Assembly (NCBI GenBank): GCA_002471845.1
Contig: DKQT01000012.1
Span: forward strand, 1 to 64,000
DNA length: 64,000 bases
Direction: 5' to 3'
Source of the DNA: Fidelibacterota bacterium UBA7301
Lineage (GTDB): Bacteria > Fidelibacterota > Marinisomatia > Marinisomatales > TCS55
In this document: positions 42,588 through 51,014 of the stretch, in pieces
How the letters are laid out: each line of letters begins with the position of its first letter
How positions within the stretch are numbered: the first letter of the stretch is position 1
Position numbers and translations under genes: made by a program
Notes under the pieces: generated by a model
What the model saw: only the letters and a program-made list of their open reading frames with translations
What the model was told of the DNA's origin: nothing
Databases searched by the model: none

Positions 42588-43589
42588 TTAATTAAACTGG
42601 CTGAGGATATCCACCAGGTCAGCTACCCGGTTGGAATAACCCCATTCGTTATCATACCAATTCAGGGTTTTTACCAAACTGCCTTCGATTACTTTCGTGA
42701 AAGGTGCATCGAAAATAGATGAATGTGGATTACCAATAATATCTGTTGAAACGACCGGCAAAGTGGAATATTCTACAACGTTGCTCATACCATTACTTTT
42801 AGAAGCACTCAAGACTGCCTCGTTGATATCATCCACCGTTACATCTTTCCCCAGTCGGAATACACTGTCCACTACTGAACCATCAGGGACCGGTACCCGC
42901 ATGGCGATGCCATCCAGTTTACCTTGTAATTCTGGCAAAACTTTGCCCACTGCTTTGGCAGCACCAGTTGTTGTTGGAATGATATTCTCAGCGGCGGCGC
43001 GGCTTCGGCGCCAGTCTGAGTGAGGCACATCAGCTAATCTCTGATCATTCGTATAAGCATGGATCGTATTAATCACACCATACTCAATTCCGAAATTATC
43101 GTTCAGGATTTTTGCCATTGGCGCCAGACAATTGGTGGTACAACTGGCATTAGAAATGATCTTATGATTGGCAGTCAATCCATCATTATTCACGCCAATC
43201 ACTAATGTATAATCAATCTCATCTTTAGCTGGCACTGTGAGTATCACTCGATTGGCGCCGGCATTTAAATGCTGTTCTAACTGTGTACGTTTCCGGAAAA
43301 TACCGGTAGATTCAATGACCACATCAACTTCTAATTCATCCCATGGCAACTGAGAGGGGTCTCGTTCTGCCAGCATTTGAATTACATTGTGGGAAGTTTT
43401 CATCCGATCTCCATCCAGCGTCACTGTATCATCAAACCGGCCCATGACTGTGTCATATTTCAATAAATATGCCATGGCGTCATTATCGGCAATATCATTG
43501 ATCGCCACAACCGAAACATTTTCTCTGCTATTCAGGATTCTGAATACGGACCGGCCGATACGACCGAACCCATTTATTGCGACTCTCAT
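42588..43589 (-). CDS. gap: Glyceraldehyde-3-phosphate dehydrogenase, type I
   Basis: Oxidative phosphorylation of glyceraldehyde 3-phosphate with NAD. The 333-aa protein is a normal type I GAPDH: INGFGRIGRSVFRI at the N-terminus, the catalytic Cys150 in SNASCTTNCLAP, His177 in NTIHAYT, RSRAAAENIIPTTTGAAKAV (phosphate sites) and WYDNEWGYSNRV at the end. ATG 43589 is chosen; an upstream ATG at 43619 is in the preceding gene. The start follows the stop of a GAPDH-like paralogue by one base, so the two are co-translated. Asn-Asp (residues 31-32) after the second strand suggests NAD rather than NADP. Confidence 0.95.
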   Translation of the reverse strand: MRVAINGFGRIGRSVFRILNSRENVSVVAINDIADNDAMAYLLKYDTVMGRFDDTVTLDGDRMKTSHNVIQMLAERDPSQLPWDELEVDVVIESTGIFRKRTQLEQHLNAGANRVILTVPAKDEIDYTLVIGVNNDGLTANHKIISNASCTTNCLAPMAKILNDNFGIEYGVINTIHAYTNDQRLADVPHSDWRRSRAAAENIIPTTTGAAKAVGKVLPELQGKLDGIAMRVPVPDGSVVDSVFRLGKDVTVDDINEAVLSASKSNGMSNVVEYSTLPVVSTDIIGNPHSSIFDAPFTKVIEGSLVKTLNWYDNEWGYSNRVADLVDILSQFN

Positions 43590-43590
43590 C

Positions 43591-44607
43591 TTATGATTCT
43601 CCCAGGGATGCATAAGCATCGGCTAATTCTAAAATTCGGTTAGCAAATCCCCAGCCATTATCAAACCAAGCTATTGTTTTTAACAATTTACCCGAAGCGA
43701 TCATGGTTGCTTTGCTGTCAAAGACCATGGTTTCACCGCTGCCAATGGCATCGCTGGAAACGATGGGGTCATCTGTATATCCAATGATTTCGCAGAGGCT
43801 GTTTTCACTGGCTTCCTTGAAAGCCATATTTACCTCTTCGATTGAAGGCATTTTCTTCATTTCAGTGGTAAGGTCAATGCATGAACCATTGGCTACAGGC
43901 ACGTTCATGGCCATTCCGGTGATCTTATCTTTGAATTGGGGCATGAGTTGGGATACATATTCTGGGGCCCAGGTCTCATTCGGGATAATATTTTCAACTG
44001 CTGATCGACTCCTTCTGAGGTCAGACCTTACAGAATCGGCTAATGGTTGATCCGAGGTATAGGCATGAACGGTTGTCATCATGGCCTGATTTACACCGAA
44101 TGCTTCATCCAATACCTTGAGCATAAGTGCCAATACTTGGGTAGTGGCTGATGTGGTGGATATAATCTTATCATCCTTGTGGATCTCACCATCATTTAAT
44201 CCTTTGATGATAATGCGATCGATGTTATCCTTAGGCGGTTTTGAGACTAAAACGCGACCTGCACCAGCATCAATATGAAGTTGAAGTTCATTCCGATGGC
44301 GATAGGCACCAGTAGAATCAATTACTATGTCCACATCGTAAGCATCCCAAGGAACAGTCCCTGGGGTACCGCCAGCCAACAGTCGCGCTGAATGCTCATG
44401 ATAATGAATGGTATTGCCATCTAATGTGATCTCGTCTGCCATGGTACCGTGAATGGAATCCCGCATGAGTAGATAATGCATGGCTTCAACCTCACCCAGA
44501 TCACTGATGGCCACGAATTGAATTTGGGGTTGGTTATAACCGATTCGAAAGATATTACGGCCGATACGCCCAAATCCAAACAAACCGATTCGAAGTGGTT
44601 TTTGCAT
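43591..44607 (-). CDS. GAPDH paralogue lacking the catalytic cysteine (putative pseudoenzyme)
   Basis: A full-length 338-aa type I GAPDH homologue: GLFGFGRIGRNIFRI, DSTGAYR, TVHAYTSDQPLADSVRSDLRRSRSA and WFDNGWGFANRI. The catalytic motif SCTTNC is replaced by TSATTQV, so Cys is Ala154 (codon gcc); the asparagine after it is Gln157. The catalytic histidine (His181) remains, but the inorganic phosphate site TTTGAAKAV reads NETWAPEYV. Normal phosphorylating chemistry is therefore impossible, yet the gene is intact and directly precedes the active gap gene (one base between). A regulatory or scaffold subunit of a mixed tetramer is a possible role (inference). Confidence 0.9.
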   Translation of the reverse strand: MQKPLRIGLFGFGRIGRNIFRIGYNQPQIQFVAISDLGEVEAMHYLLMRDSIHGTMADEITLDGNTIHYHEHSARLLAGGTPGTVPWDAYDVDIVIDSTGAYRHRNELQLHIDAGAGRVLVSKPPKDNIDRIIIKGLNDGEIHKDDKIISTTSATTQVLALMLKVLDEAFGVNQAMMTTVHAYTSDQPLADSVRSDLRRSRSAVENIIPNETWAPEYVSQLMPQFKDKITGMAMNVPVANGSCIDLTTEMKKMPSIEEVNMAFKEASENSLCEIIGYTDDPIVSSDAIGSGETMVFDSKATMIASGKLLKTIAWFDNGWGFANRILELADAYASLGES

Positions 44608-44658
44608 TTAAAAGTCCTTTAATAATAATTATACACTATATGGGCGACCACTAAAATT

Positions 44659-44706
44659 ACCGATTATTTTGAATAGAAAAACCGATTATATTGGATTACC
44701 GATTAT
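44659..44706 (+). repeat. Three direct repeats of accgattat
   Basis: accgattat occurs at 44659-44667, 44681-44689 and 44698-44706 (spacings 22 and 17), between the divergent GAPDH-like gene and the YwaF-like gene, the last copy overlapping the ATG at 44705. They may be binding sites for a regulator of either gene, or of both. Confidence 0.45.
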
Positions 44707-45349
44707 GATTACAAATTTTATCCCACTCATTGTTGCGATTCTCATATCTTTGGTAGCCATGGGTATGGTTTTCTTTAGTGGTTTCCAAACTAAATATTGG
44801 CTTTTGATTTTATCTATATTTGCATTGGCCTTTTCATCCAATTATAATTTGACCCATAACCCTCACTTGATTATCTGGTTATGCAACTTTACGATTCTTT
44901 TTGGGATAGGGTTATGTTTTCGATTTCATCAAATTCTGTTTGATGTATTTTTTTATTTTTCCTGGACGGGCAGCTTGTTTACACTATTAATTTTTGATAA
45001 TCCTGTTGCACCGAAAATGGGTACATATCCAGTGGCGTTTATTGGCTTTGTTCTTAAACATTCAATCCCTCTCCTCTTGACGGTCTATTTTATCAAAACT
45101 GAAAGAAAAAGACTTTCTGTGAATGCAATGAGAACAAGTTTAAGTGTTATGGCTGGATATACATTTTTTATTGCGATATATAATATATTTTTTAATCAAA
45201 ATATTTTGGATTTGCGGTACCCCACTCTGGGTATAGAACAATTGTTTGGCCCATGGCCCGTTTATGTGCTCATAAATATTATGTTGACAATTTTGTGGTA
45301 TAAGACAATAGATATCATTACAAATAAATTGGGACTGATCCACACCTAA
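44705..45349 (+). CDS. YwaF/TIGR02206-like integral membrane protein
   Basis: A 214-aa protein with six or seven hydrophobic helices. FYFSWTGSLFTLLI and the C-terminal LFGPWPVYVLINIMLTILWY resemble the YwaF family blocks '..W.GSL.AL' and 'GPWPxYI'. The family is of unknown function. ATG 44705 is preferred; the frame is open to a TTG at 44669, but the upstream part would be encoded by direct repeats. It converges on the YkvI-type gene; the gap 45350-45443 contains only a 7-base inverted repeat (45363-45389). Confidence 0.65.
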   Translation: MITNFIPLIVAILISLVAMGMVFFSGFQTKYWLLILSIFALAFSSNYNLTHNPHLIIWLCNFTILFGIGLCFRFHQILFDVFFYFSWTGSLFTLLIFDNPVAPKMGTYPVAFIGFVLKHSIPLLLTVYFIKTERKRLSVNAMRTSLSVMAGYTFFIAIYNIFFNQNILDLRYPTLGIEQLFGPWPVYVLINIMLTILWYKTIDIITNKLGLIHT

Positions 45350-45443
45350 CAAGTTTCTCAAATCAATCCATCGTTACAATTCGGATTGAATAACACCAAG
45401 AAAATCCTTTCAGGAATTTCCTTCTAACTTAAGTAAAGGTGGA

Positions 45444-46514
45444 TTATCGTTGTAATGCTCTACGGAACCCAATTGTCAGGACAGGAAGAACAAAGATTAT
45501 CCAATACCCCCAAGTTAGGGCACCATATCCCCTGGCTATCAAATCCACCAACCCTACTGCGTTTGCGATGAAAATTGAAATAACCAATAGTCCTAAAGCA
45601 ATACTAGACCGCCATTTGTTTGTCAATCCCTGATGAACGGCGGCAATTCTTTCATTGAAACCGTGTAATAACCCTACTCCCGTTTCAATAAAGGTCCCAA
45701 ATAAAACAATTTGAAAAATAAGTTTTAAGCCATTCCACTCTAAGTGATCTAATACCAAATTGACGGGTACGGCAGACTCCAATACTTGTGGGTATTGGCT
45801 GAGCATAGCAAAAAACATAAACACAGCAGGGATCATCCCGATTACTCCCGCAATAGTCCCGGAGATAATGGCTTCATGCCTGGTCTCAATATGGCGAACG
45901 CAAAAAAGAATAGCCGGGGCCATGCCAATATTATAAGCGGCGTATTTTATCCCTCCTATGGTCCAACTCGCTTCATTGGATTGAACCTGAATATTCATTC
46001 CAATGGAATCTCCAAATTTCGAATACACAGCAATAAACATGACTGCAAATACAAAGTATAGTATGATAGACCAAAATGAGAGCACTTTTTCGATCAGGGT
46101 CGTGCCAAAAAAAACAATGATTCCCACCAATACCATCATGATAATGATACCAAACAGATTGGGAATACCAAACATTTCATGGATGATTTCCCCAGAGGCA
46201 GAACCCATAACCGACACCACTAGGATCAATCCTACCAGATAAAGCACTTCGTAACTCACCCACCCTTTGCCCAGCAGACCTTTCAAAAAGGAACGATATT
46301 CATAGTGGCGTCCGCGTCGAGCCAATTCAAAACAAATAGCCAATACAATACTCCAAATGATCGTGGCCACGGCCATATTCACCAATCCCGCCACAGGACC
46401 AGCATTTAGGAAAAACTCCACCAATTCACGACCAGTACCATAACCACCGCCTATAATCAGGGATTGAAAAATAAACCCGGGTAACAGGTATTTCTGGAAA
46501 ACTATTCTATTCAT
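45444..46514 (-). CDS. YkvI-family membrane transporter
   Basis: A 356-aa integral membrane protein with about ten helices and the LeuT/APC-like N-terminal unwound motif IIGGGYGTGRELVEFF, as in the YkvI family of uncharacterised permeases. ATG 46514 is chosen; the open frame extends to a GTG at 46520. It follows the DUF1611 gene by 8 bases, and the pair lies downstream of a D-aminoacylase relative. Import or export of an amino acid or N-acyl amino acid is a reasonable guess (inference). Confidence 0.78.
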   Translation of the reverse strand: MNRIVFQKYLLPGFIFQSLIIGGGYGTGRELVEFFLNAGPVAGLVNMAVATIIWSIVLAICFELARRGRHYEYRSFLKGLLGKGWVSYEVLYLVGLILVVSVMGSASGEIIHEMFGIPNLFGIIIMMVLVGIIVFFGTTLIEKVLSFWSIILYFVFAVMFIAVYSKFGDSIGMNIQVQSNEASWTIGGIKYAAYNIGMAPAILFCVRHIETRHEAIISGTIAGVIGMIPAVFMFFAMLSQYPQVLESAVPVNLVLDHLEWNGLKLIFQIVLFGTFIETGVGLLHGFNERIAAVHQGLTNKWRSSIALGLLVISIFIANAVGLVDLIARGYGALTWGYWIIFVLPVLTIGFRRALQR

Positions 46515-46522
46515 CTTCACAT

Positions 46523-47557
46523 TTAAAGTATATCAAACTTATTTCTGATATTGTCTAGTATATCACCGCACCCCTCTACCAATGGATCAATGCATGGCAA
46601 TCCGGTTTCCGTCCGCAAGTTCTTCAGGTATTCTTCACGTGTATTGGTAGGTAAACCAAAAGTATTAATACTAACTCCCACACAAGTTATATTAGGGTTG
46701 GTACGTCTACCTACCTGTGAATGCAAATCGATACATTCAGGGATAGATGGAAGTGGATAATGCTCCCAACCGGATAAAACATTTCTGGTGGCATCGTGAC
46801 AAACCACGAATGTATCAGGTTGCGAACCGTGCAGCAAGCCAAGACTTACACCGGCATACCCCGGATGGAATAGGGATCCTTGTCCCTCTATTACGTCCCA
46901 GTGATCAGGCGAATTATCTGGGGAAAGCATTTCGGCAGCGCCTGAAATAAAATCGGCTGGGACCGCATCAATGGGGATGCCTTCGCCTACAATCATGATA
47001 CCGGTCTGTCCTGTGGCGCAAAAGGTGGAATTCATACCCGCTTCACGCATGGCTTTATCAAGTGCCAAAGCGGTATATTTCTTGCCACAGGCACAGTCTG
47101 TTGCCACAGTTAAAAGGCGCCGACCAGTACGCTTAATGCCAGTACCCACAGGCAGATTCGGCGGCGGTACACGTACATCAATTAATCGCGAACCGGATTT
47201 ACTTGCAGCATGAACAACTTTTGGATGGTCTTTTAGTTTTATATGAAGGCCATTAACAATATCAAGTCCTTGATTGGCAGCTTCAATTATAACATCCCAC
47301 CATTCGTCAGGAATAATACCGCCAATAGGCGCCACACCAATAATTAAACTACGAACGCCTTTAGAAGCTGCTTCTTCCACAGATATATCAGGAACACTTA
47401 AATCCACACGACAACCGGAGAATCGTAATTGACCCGCAACCAATTCTGGCCTCCATTGGACAAGTCCAAATCCTGTCTTTGCGTAAGTTGGATCTTTTTC
47501 CGCGCCAATCAGAATCAAATAAGGTGCATTTAATTTCATTTTATTGATTTTTTCCAT
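46523..47557 (-). CDS. DUF1611 (DgcN-type) P-loop protein
   Basis: A 344-aa cytoplasmic protein of the DUF1611 family: N-terminal Rossmann-like domain (SLIIGVAPIGGIIP, GLDIVNGLHIKL) and C-terminal P-loop-like domain with TDCACGKKYTAL, CATGQTGIMI, VIEGQGSLFHPGYAGVSLGLLHG and the late block GVSINT. Members of this family have been reported to act as D-glutamate N-acetyltransferases (DgcN) in D-glutamate catabolism; I recall this and cannot check it. The neighbours (D-aminoacylase relative, YkvI permease) fit D-amino-acid metabolism. ATG 47557 and ATG 47539 are both possible starts. Confidence 0.85.
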   Translation of the reverse strand: MEKINKMKLNAPYLILIGAEKDPTYAKTGFGLVQWRPELVAGQLRFSGCRVDLSVPDISVEEAASKGVRSLIIGVAPIGGIIPDEWWDVIIEAANQGLDIVNGLHIKLKDHPKVVHAASKSGSRLIDVRVPPPNLPVGTGIKRTGRRLLTVATDCACGKKYTALALDKAMREAGMNSTFCATGQTGIMIVGEGIPIDAVPADFISGAAEMLSPDNSPDHWDVIEGQGSLFHPGYAGVSLGLLHGSQPDTFVVCHDATRNVLSGWEHYPLPSIPECIDLHSQVGRRTNPNITCVGVSINTFGLPTNTREEYLKNLRTETGLPCIDPLVEGCGDILDNIRNKFDIL

Positions 47558-47587
47558 TCAGCATGAAATGCTAAATCTTTTTTGTTT

Positions 47588-47604
47588 CAAAAGCAAAGGT
47601 AGGC
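47588..47604 (+). repeat. Short dispersed intergenic repeat, copy B
   Basis: caaaagcaaaggtaggc matches the 17-base core at 5346-5362 with one mismatch, preceded by ttttgttt in both places. It lies in the 93-base gap between the D-aminoacylase relative and the DUF1611 gene, next to a small inverted repeat agcat-gaa-atgct (47560-47572). Confidence 0.45.
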
Positions 47605-47650
47605 GATTCTCCCGTATTCCATGCCGTAAGGGCACCTTCAATAATTAATA

Positions 47651-49321
47651 CTAATTTTTTTTCTTATACCCGGGGCCCCGCACGACCCGTCCCGGGGTAG
47701 CGCCGGTGTGTTCTCCATCTTTCAAAACCTGTTCACCATTAACAAAAACGTGGTGAACGCCGCTAGCCAATTGATGCGGTTTAGCAAAGGTAGCATGGTC
47801 CTGGATTGTTTCAGGATCAAAAATAACCACATCAGCATAATAACCTTTTCTCAGGTAACCCCTATATTTGACTTTTAACTTATCCGCGGAAAGACCGGTT
47901 AATTTATGGATCGCATTTTCTAGGGTAATGACCTTCTCATCACGGACATATTTCCCCAGCAAGCGAGCAAAATTTCCGTAAGCCCTGGGATGGGGATTAT
48001 TTTTTAAAAAGTCTCCTTCAGGTGCCAGTGATCCGGCGTCGGAACCAAAACTTATATAAGGAAGTTGAATCTGTTTTTTGATATTCTCTTCAGACATAAG
48101 GAAGTACACCACATCCACTCGGCTTCCATCCTGAATGACAAAATCTATAGCCACATCGGCATAATGTTTTCCCAATTCATCGGCCACTTCCTTCAGCGTT
48201 TTACCGATATATTGTCTTAGATCAGGATTTTTAAATCCGGAGAACAAAACATCTTCCGGCCCGGCTAAGAATCCCAGATTTTCCCATTCATCCGTATCCG
48301 AAATCATTTCCTGTTTGACTTTCGCCCGGATTTCAGTATTCTTCAGGCGTTCCACCCATTTTTCATAGCCCCCTTCCTGAACCCAGGGCGGCATATGGGC
48401 ATTCAACCCCGTGGCACCGGCCACGTATAAATACATATCAGTGGAAATTTCCAAACCGCGCTCCCGGGCCTCGTTTATTTTAGCGATGGCCAAATCCATT
48501 TTATAATGGTTGGGCTTACCTCCAGCCTTTAAGTGATATACTTCAGCTGGAATCTTTGCTTTGTCCGCAATGGTGATGAGTTCATCCAGAGCTTCCAAAA
48601 AACGGTTGCTTTCACTTCGCATGTGAGAGATATACATCCCATCATATTCCGCGGCAACTTTGCAGAGTTCAATTAATTCTTCTGTTGAGGAATAAAAGGC
48701 CGGTGCATAAATCAGGGATGACCCTATACCCAAAGCACCTTCTTCCATGGCCTGGCGGACAAGTGATCGCATATTCTCTAACTCTGCTTCTGTGGGTGGC
48801 CTGTCCTCAAAACCAATCTCATGGATGCGAAGTGTGGTGGCCCCCACAAAGGATGCTACATTGGTGGAGATGCCTTTTCTTTCCAATGATGCCAAATATT
48901 CACCCAGGGTGGTCCAATCAATATCATACTTGAATTCACCCATACTTTTCTTTTCATTTTCCTTCATTGTATCGTTCAAGGGACCCATTGACCATCCTTC
49001 CCCAAAAACTTCTAGGGTTACGCCTTGTTTAATATCACTTAAAGACCGTCCGTCAGCGATAAGGGAGGTGGTAGCCCAACTGAGCATATTAATAAATCCT
49101 GGTGCGACTGCTAATCCTTTAGCATCAATTTCTTGCCTACCAACACCTTTAATATTTTGTGCAATTTTTATAATTTGGTCACCATTTATAGCCAAATCTG
49201 CTTTAATGGGGGAATTGCCAGTACCATCATAGATTTCACCATTGCGAATGACGATATCATATTTAGCGAAACCTATCACTAAATACATTAATGGTATAAC
49301 TATTACTATTTTTCTAATCAT
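47651..49321 (-). CDS. Exported D-aminoacylase-family amidohydrolase with altered metal motif
   Basis: A 556-aa protein with an N-terminal hydrophobic signal (IVIVIPLMYLVIGFA). The fold is that of N-acyl-D-amino-acid deacylase: IRNGEIYDGTGNSPIKADLAI, EGALGIGSSLIYAP, YISHMRSESN, EVYHLKAGGKPN, the conserved FGSDAGSLAPEGDF and PHPRAYGNFARLLGKYVRDE. Where active deacylases have PGFIDxHxH, this protein reads PGFINMLSWA, so both N-terminal histidines are Leu80 and Trp82. The downstream His, Lys and Asp residues remain. It belongs to a subgroup with a modified metal centre; hydrolysis with one metal, or binding only, are both possible. Confidence 0.82.
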   Translation of the reverse strand: MIRKIVIVIPLMYLVIGFAKYDIVIRNGEIYDGTGNSPIKADLAINGDQIIKIAQNIKGVGRQEIDAKGLAVAPGFINMLSWATTSLIADGRSLSDIKQGVTLEVFGEGWSMGPLNDTMKENEKKSMGEFKYDIDWTTLGEYLASLERKGISTNVASFVGATTLRIHEIGFEDRPPTEAELENMRSLVRQAMEEGALGIGSSLIYAPAFYSSTEELIELCKVAAEYDGMYISHMRSESNRFLEALDELITIADKAKIPAEVYHLKAGGKPNHYKMDLAIAKINEARERGLEISTDMYLYVAGATGLNAHMPPWVQEGGYEKWVERLKNTEIRAKVKQEMISDTDEWENLGFLAGPEDVLFSGFKNPDLRQYIGKTLKEVADELGKHYADVAIDFVIQDGSRVDVVYFLMSEENIKKQIQLPYISFGSDAGSLAPEGDFLKNNPHPRAYGNFARLLGKYVRDEKVITLENAIHKLTGLSADKLKVKYRGYLRKGYYADVVIFDPETIQDHATFAKPHQLASGVHHVFVNGEQVLKDGEHTGATPGRVVRGPGYKKKN

Positions 49322-49436
49322 TTTTTACCTTTAATACTAATTATAAATACAACATAATACTGTTATTTAATAATATTACAACATTTTTGTTGTATATTAA
49401 TACTAGTTATTTTATACTTCTTATAGTGTTTTTTGG

Positions 49437-49697
49437 TTATTTATATAAGTAATCATAAGAACTCTCCAAATGATAAAATAATAGGATGCGTTGTCGTGTC
49501 CTATTTTTTTTACTTATAATTAAATCCCAATAGATTCCAGTAGAGGGACTGTTATTGCTCTTCATATGGGTATTAATAATCCCATCAAAAAAGGCTTCAA
49601 TGATTTCAGGATTCTTAAAACGGTCAGAAACTTCAACTCCCGAAACATGTTGCAAAAAAACAAGTAAGGTTAACAAAAAATAGATTAATTTTTTCAT
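49437..49697 (-). pseudogene. N-terminal remnant, probably of a secreted serine hydrolase
   Basis: An 86-codon frame with a good signal peptide (LIYFLLTLLVFLQHVSGV) and then IIEAFFDGIINTHMKSNNSPSTG, which resembles the start of beta-lactamase-fold esterases/serine hydrolases ('FFDG..........PG'). The homology ends there: GIYWDLIISKKNRT and the rest do not continue the family, and no SxxK motif follows. It is likely a gene fragment after deletion. The neighbouring gap 49322-49436 is AT-rich and shows no gene. Confidence 0.45.
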
Positions 49698-49721
49698 AAG
49701 AAATTCCTATATATATTTATT

Positions 49722-50996
49722 TCATTTCTTTGTATAAACTAATTTTCCAGAGATATAAACCCGTTCAACCCATGTTTTGATACTCAAGGGGTCACCATCT
49801 AATATGATTATATCTGCATCTTTGCCTACTTCAAGACTGCCAACCCTATCATCAACATCCAATATCTCCGCAGCACTGAGTGTAATACTTCGCAGTACGG
49901 CATCTTCAGGCATGCCATAACCTGTGGTAATTGCAGCATCGATTAGCAGCCATTTCCCGGTAATCCCTTTGGCTAGGGATCCTAATCCGTAAGAGAAGCT
50001 ACCGAACGCAACTTTAATTCCCGCTTTGTGTAAGCGACCCGCCAGCCCTTCATCCACAGTTGGATATTCTGAAAGGTCTGGGATTTCTTCACCCGAAATA
50101 TATGGGTGCGATACAGGCCCGAGAACAATTGATATACTTTTATCTGCAAGTTCGTCAATGTATGTATCTGATGAAGCCCCACCATCGATGATTAAATCAA
50201 AGTTAAATTCATCGGCCAAGTTCATAGCTGTCCGTATATCGCCAGGGCCATTAGCTTGAATCCTTGCAGGGATTTTTCTTTCAAGTAACAAATTCATTGC
50301 CTCCATGCTCAGATCTCGCACTGGATTATCTTTAATATTTTGATATTCTTGCGCTTTTATAAAAGTATCTCTTAGTTGAGATACAGCTGCCATTTTAGTT
50401 ACGGGTGTCCGATTTTCTTTACGATTTAATTTCCCGGGTTTAGACCCCAAGGTTATATCTATGGCTGCAGGTGCTCTTACAACCATTTTATCAAAGGTAG
50501 ATGCTGCTGTTTTGACAATAGCACCTTGTCCACCCAAAATTGTAGCGTCACCCGGTGCAATATAAATAGTCGTTATACCTCCGCTTAGTAGATCATTAGC
50601 TTTAATTTCTCCCGTCCCATCACCAAACTTTCCAAATGGATAATAGGCTTCAATAATTCTTAATTCTGGCGATATAGTTTTTATTGATTCATTTAAATCT
50701 TTAGGATCAATCCCGTAATAAGTCATGGCATCAATTAAGCCAGGCATTATTACCTTTCCACTTGCATTAATGATTTTTGCGTCGTGAGGAATATTAATAT
50801 TTAGACCCACATCTTTTATTATTCCTCCATCAATTATAATTGTACCTTTTTCAATCACTGGTCCTGTGATTGTTATTATTCTTCCTCCTTTTATTGCTAT
50901 AGATTGTGCAAATAAAGTAGAAAAAGTAAAGAATAGTAAAAAACTAACTCTCATTAGGTGAATTAATTGATGTTTGAATATTTGGGTATTAATCAT
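49722..50996 (-). CDS. Secreted amidohydrolase-like protein lacking metal ligands
   Basis: A 424-aa paralogue of the amidohydrolase encoded at 51015-52208. The signal peptide is MRVSFLLFFTFSTLFAQ (Met15; a start at 50954 is an alternative). Non-catalytic landmarks remain: IKGGRIITITG, KVIMPGLIDA, AAEILDVDDRVGSLEVGKDADIIILDGDP. The metal ligands are lost: DAMTYYG replaces DxHxH, RIQANGPGDI has Gln for His, and FGSFSYG replaces the aspartate motif. It begins 18 bases after the intact paralogue, so the pair is probably translated together, and an active/inactive heteromer is likely (inference). Confidence 0.8.
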   Translation of the reverse strand: MINTQIFKHQLIHLMRVSFLLFFTFSTLFAQSIAIKGGRIITITGPVIEKGTIIIDGGIIKDVGLNINIPHDAKIINASGKVIMPGLIDAMTYYGIDPKDLNESIKTISPELRIIEAYYPFGKFGDGTGEIKANDLLSGGITTIYIAPGDATILGGQGAIVKTAASTFDKMVVRAPAAIDITLGSKPGKLNRKENRTPVTKMAAVSQLRDTFIKAQEYQNIKDNPVRDLSMEAMNLLLERKIPARIQANGPGDIRTAMNLADEFNFDLIIDGGASSDTYIDELADKSISIVLGPVSHPYISGEEIPDLSEYPTVDEGLAGRLHKAGIKVAFGSFSYGLGSLAKGITGKWLLIDAAITTGYGMPEDAVLRSITLSAAEILDVDDRVGSLEVGKDADIIILDGDPLSIKTWVERVYISGKLVYTKK

Positions 50997-51014
50997 CTTA
51001 GAATAAAATATAAA

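Noticed and set aside
43591..44607. Erythrose-4-phosphate dehydrogenase as the function of the GAPDH paralogue
   Set aside because: That enzyme also needs the active-site cysteine, which is alanine here.
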